This document shows, piece after piece, positions 60,253 to 64,000 of a DNA stretch of 64,000 nucleotides. Position 1 is the first letter of the stretch, and every line of letters begins with the position of its first letter. Source of the DNA: Seriola aureovittata (lineage: Eukaryota > Chordata > Actinopteri > Carangiformes > Carangidae); contig NC_079376.1 in the NCBI RefSeq assembly GCF_021018895.1, positions 18,388,001 through 18,452,000 of the forward strand, given 5' to 3'. Below the pieces are notes generated by a model. That model was not told where the DNA came from, did no database searches, and saw only the letters and a program-made list of their open reading frames with translations. Made by a program: the position numbers and the translations under genes.

Positions 60253-61326
60253 TTTAGTCTTTTTGGCAGGCTTTCACCACTCACACCGCAGGAAACAACA
60301 GCGACAAGAGCCGGATAGTTTGTATCACGTCCAATCAACGGATGTAATGTTACCTGCTCTCGACAGGGGGCGGCCGACTCTGTGCTACCCGGTAGAGTAT
60401 ATGGTCATAACCATAGGTCGTAACCCTAACCTGGTCAATTACTGTGACAATGTAACAGTTTTTCTACCTGCTCAGCAGTGATGGAGTTATTTTGACCTGG
60501 ACCTCCTAAAATGTCTCCATTTCAAGTAAGGGTCTTGCATTCAAACTGTATAAACCATGTAAAACATAATTAAAGAAGTTTTATCATCAAAATGTACTTA
60601 AAGAAGTAAAAGTTCTCATTTTGCAGCAGAATGTTTCCTATCGAATGATGTTATGATATTTTTGTACAATATTAACTGTTAACTGAATGCAGGTGGAGCT
60701 ATTTTTTTGAATACAAAACCTTACAGTTAATTATTTACGTTAAAGTGACGTAAATATTGCACAACTGAAACTGGGAATTTATGTCATGAAACAAAACACC
60801 AACGCTGGTAGTGGCTCATTTTAGGTGATGTGGGTTCTTCTGACTTTAATGAAACAACAAACAACATCTATGAAAAGCCTTCCACTGTGAGTAAAACGCT
60901 TTGAAAACATTTATTAAACTGCAGAGTTAAAACACAGCTGAAGCCTTTTGACAATATTTACATCTTAATAATGAGCACCAGGAGAGCAGCTACGTATTCA
61001 GCAACATCAGCCAGTCCTCAGTTTATTCAAGCAGCACGGTGATCACTCTCCTCTCTGTTGTTAGCTCTTCAGTGATCCAGCTGTCACAAGAGATTCAGGT
61101 TCATATAGTCCATGTATAATTGTATGAAATCTAAGAGGACACGTCAGAATAAGCTTGATGCAGAAACAAAGTACTCTTATTTGGCAAATCTCATTTTGTA
61201 CTCTATCAATATAAAGGTATGAACTCTTCAACGAACAAAACAAAATCCGTCATCCACCTGCACAGGCTCCGACTTTAGTTTGAGTATATTTAATGTATGT
61301 CTCTATGTCTTTCTGCCCCACCAGGG
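60253..61326. other. hdac1 promoter and lck 3' UTR
   Basis: A minus-strand AATAAA (TTTATT at 60910-60915) lies about 410 bases past the lck stop. This leaves about 650 bases to the hdac1 ATG for the hdac1 promoter and 5' UTR. No further exon is seen. Confidence 0.5.
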
Positions 61327-62196
<870 letters not shown>

Positions 62197-62254
62197 CTAC
62201 AGGGGACAGCATATCATCAGACACATAAAATGCCTGGCTGTGGGGGTCCTGTGG

Positions 62255-63468
<1,214 letters not shown>

Positions 63469-63923
63469 TTAAAGGCGCTATATGTGAGTATTTTAGTTTA
63501 AAACATTCAAAAATGAACTAAAATTATCAACAGAAAGTGAAGGAATAACAGTTTCGGCAGTATCTTAAAGACGTCTATGGCTTGTGTTGCAAACACCAAA
63601 TAATATCTTCTGAAGTTAGCATGTTAATCCATTAGCCCCGGGTAGTCCTGTGTCGTAATACCACATTGTACCTCGCGGGGCGAAAGTGAGTCACTGTAGC
63701 GTCCAGTCTACCCTCAGTCCAACAGGACAAGAAACTACGTTCATATAAATAAAATAGGTTAATTTGAAGCAAAACATTGGACTTACTTTCCACTGCTGGA
63801 GACAGCTCTTGGCAAGCAAAGGAATGAAGTTTGATGCTGAACTCACAACATTTCTTGTAGCCTGCTATTAATGATAATGGTGGCTATGTAGTGATAGCAA
63901 AAATGTACATATAGCACCTTTAA
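63469..63923. mobile_element. TTAA-flanked MITE, non-autonomous DNA transposon (piggyBac-like target site)
   Basis: A 447-base element (63473-63919) has 13-base terminal inverted repeats. The left end reads AGGCGCTATATGT. The right end reads ACATATAGCACCT, whose reverse complement is AGGTGCTATATGT, one mismatch. Both ends are flanked by TTAA (63469-63472 and 63920-63923), the target-site duplication of piggyBac-type transposition. It has no open frame, so it is non-autonomous. Confidence 0.8.
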
Positions 63924-63929
63924 AGAAAA

Positions 63930-64000
63930 GGTTTGACGTTTTGGGAAATATGCTTATTTGTTTTGTTGTGAGAGTCAGATAAGACTGATACCACTCTCAT
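63930..64000 (+). repeat. Start of a teleost interspersed repeat, cut by the window edge
   Basis: GGTTTGACGTTTTGGGAAAT, GCTTATTTG and GATACCACTCTCAT match in order the copy at 42985-43290. It begins immediately after the MITE. Confidence 0.55.

Overview
The window is vertebrate nuclear DNA, almost certainly from a ray-finned fish (teleost). The genes are split by short GT-AG introns. Their products align by eye with well-known vertebrate families. The spaces between them hold long (GT)n tracts, a decayed L2-type LINE, a TTAA-flanked MITE and other teleost-style interspersed repeats. The species cannot be told from the sequence. There is no sign of bacterial operons, CRISPR, phage or plasmid DNA.

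Layout, left to right: kazald1-like (-, 4 exons, 2910-4782); gale (+, 10 coding exons, 7306-11663); zbtb8a (+, 4 coding exons, 12576-15653); a repeat-rich block (about 16640-21300) with two pieces of an L2-clade LINE around a compound minisatellite array; hmgcl (+, 9 exons, 22250-24588); two beta connexins with uninterrupted coding exons (-, gjb3-like 26938-27792 and gjb4/gjb5-like 32292-33083); ppie (-, 10 exons, 34337-37320); pabpc4 (-, 14 exons, 38884-46427); a ZP3-family egg-coat gene (-, 9 exons, 47248-49669); a tmem54/krtcap3-family tetraspan gene (+, 6 exons, 50962-54967); hdac1 (-, 14 exons, 56272-60252); and the 3' end of lck (-, three kinase exons, 61327-62196), whose upstream exons are not visible before the window ends.

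Most of these genes (gale, hmgcl, zbtb8a, gjb3/4/5, ppie, pabpc4, tmem54, hdac1, lck) have human orthologues on the short arm of chromosome 1 (1p34-1p36), so the window is a rearranged piece of that conserved block. The lck-hdac1 neighbourhood and orientation match mammals. The genes do not form one pathway. They cover galactose metabolism (gale), leucine/ketone-body metabolism (hmgcl), chromatin and transcription (hdac1, zbtb8a), RNA handling (ppie, pabpc4), gap junctions, egg coat, IGFBP-like secretion and T-cell signalling (lck).

Exon boundaries were called by hand from GT/AG sites, reading-phase continuity and recalled family sequences. In every complete gene the exon lengths sum to a whole number of codons. 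I found no convincing undescribed system. The more interesting points are repeats pressed against splice acceptors in gale, a first coding exon of zbtb8a recovered only by phase logic, a ZP3-like protein with a long non-ZP tail, the compound minisatellite inside a LINE, and a complete TTAA-flanked MITE.
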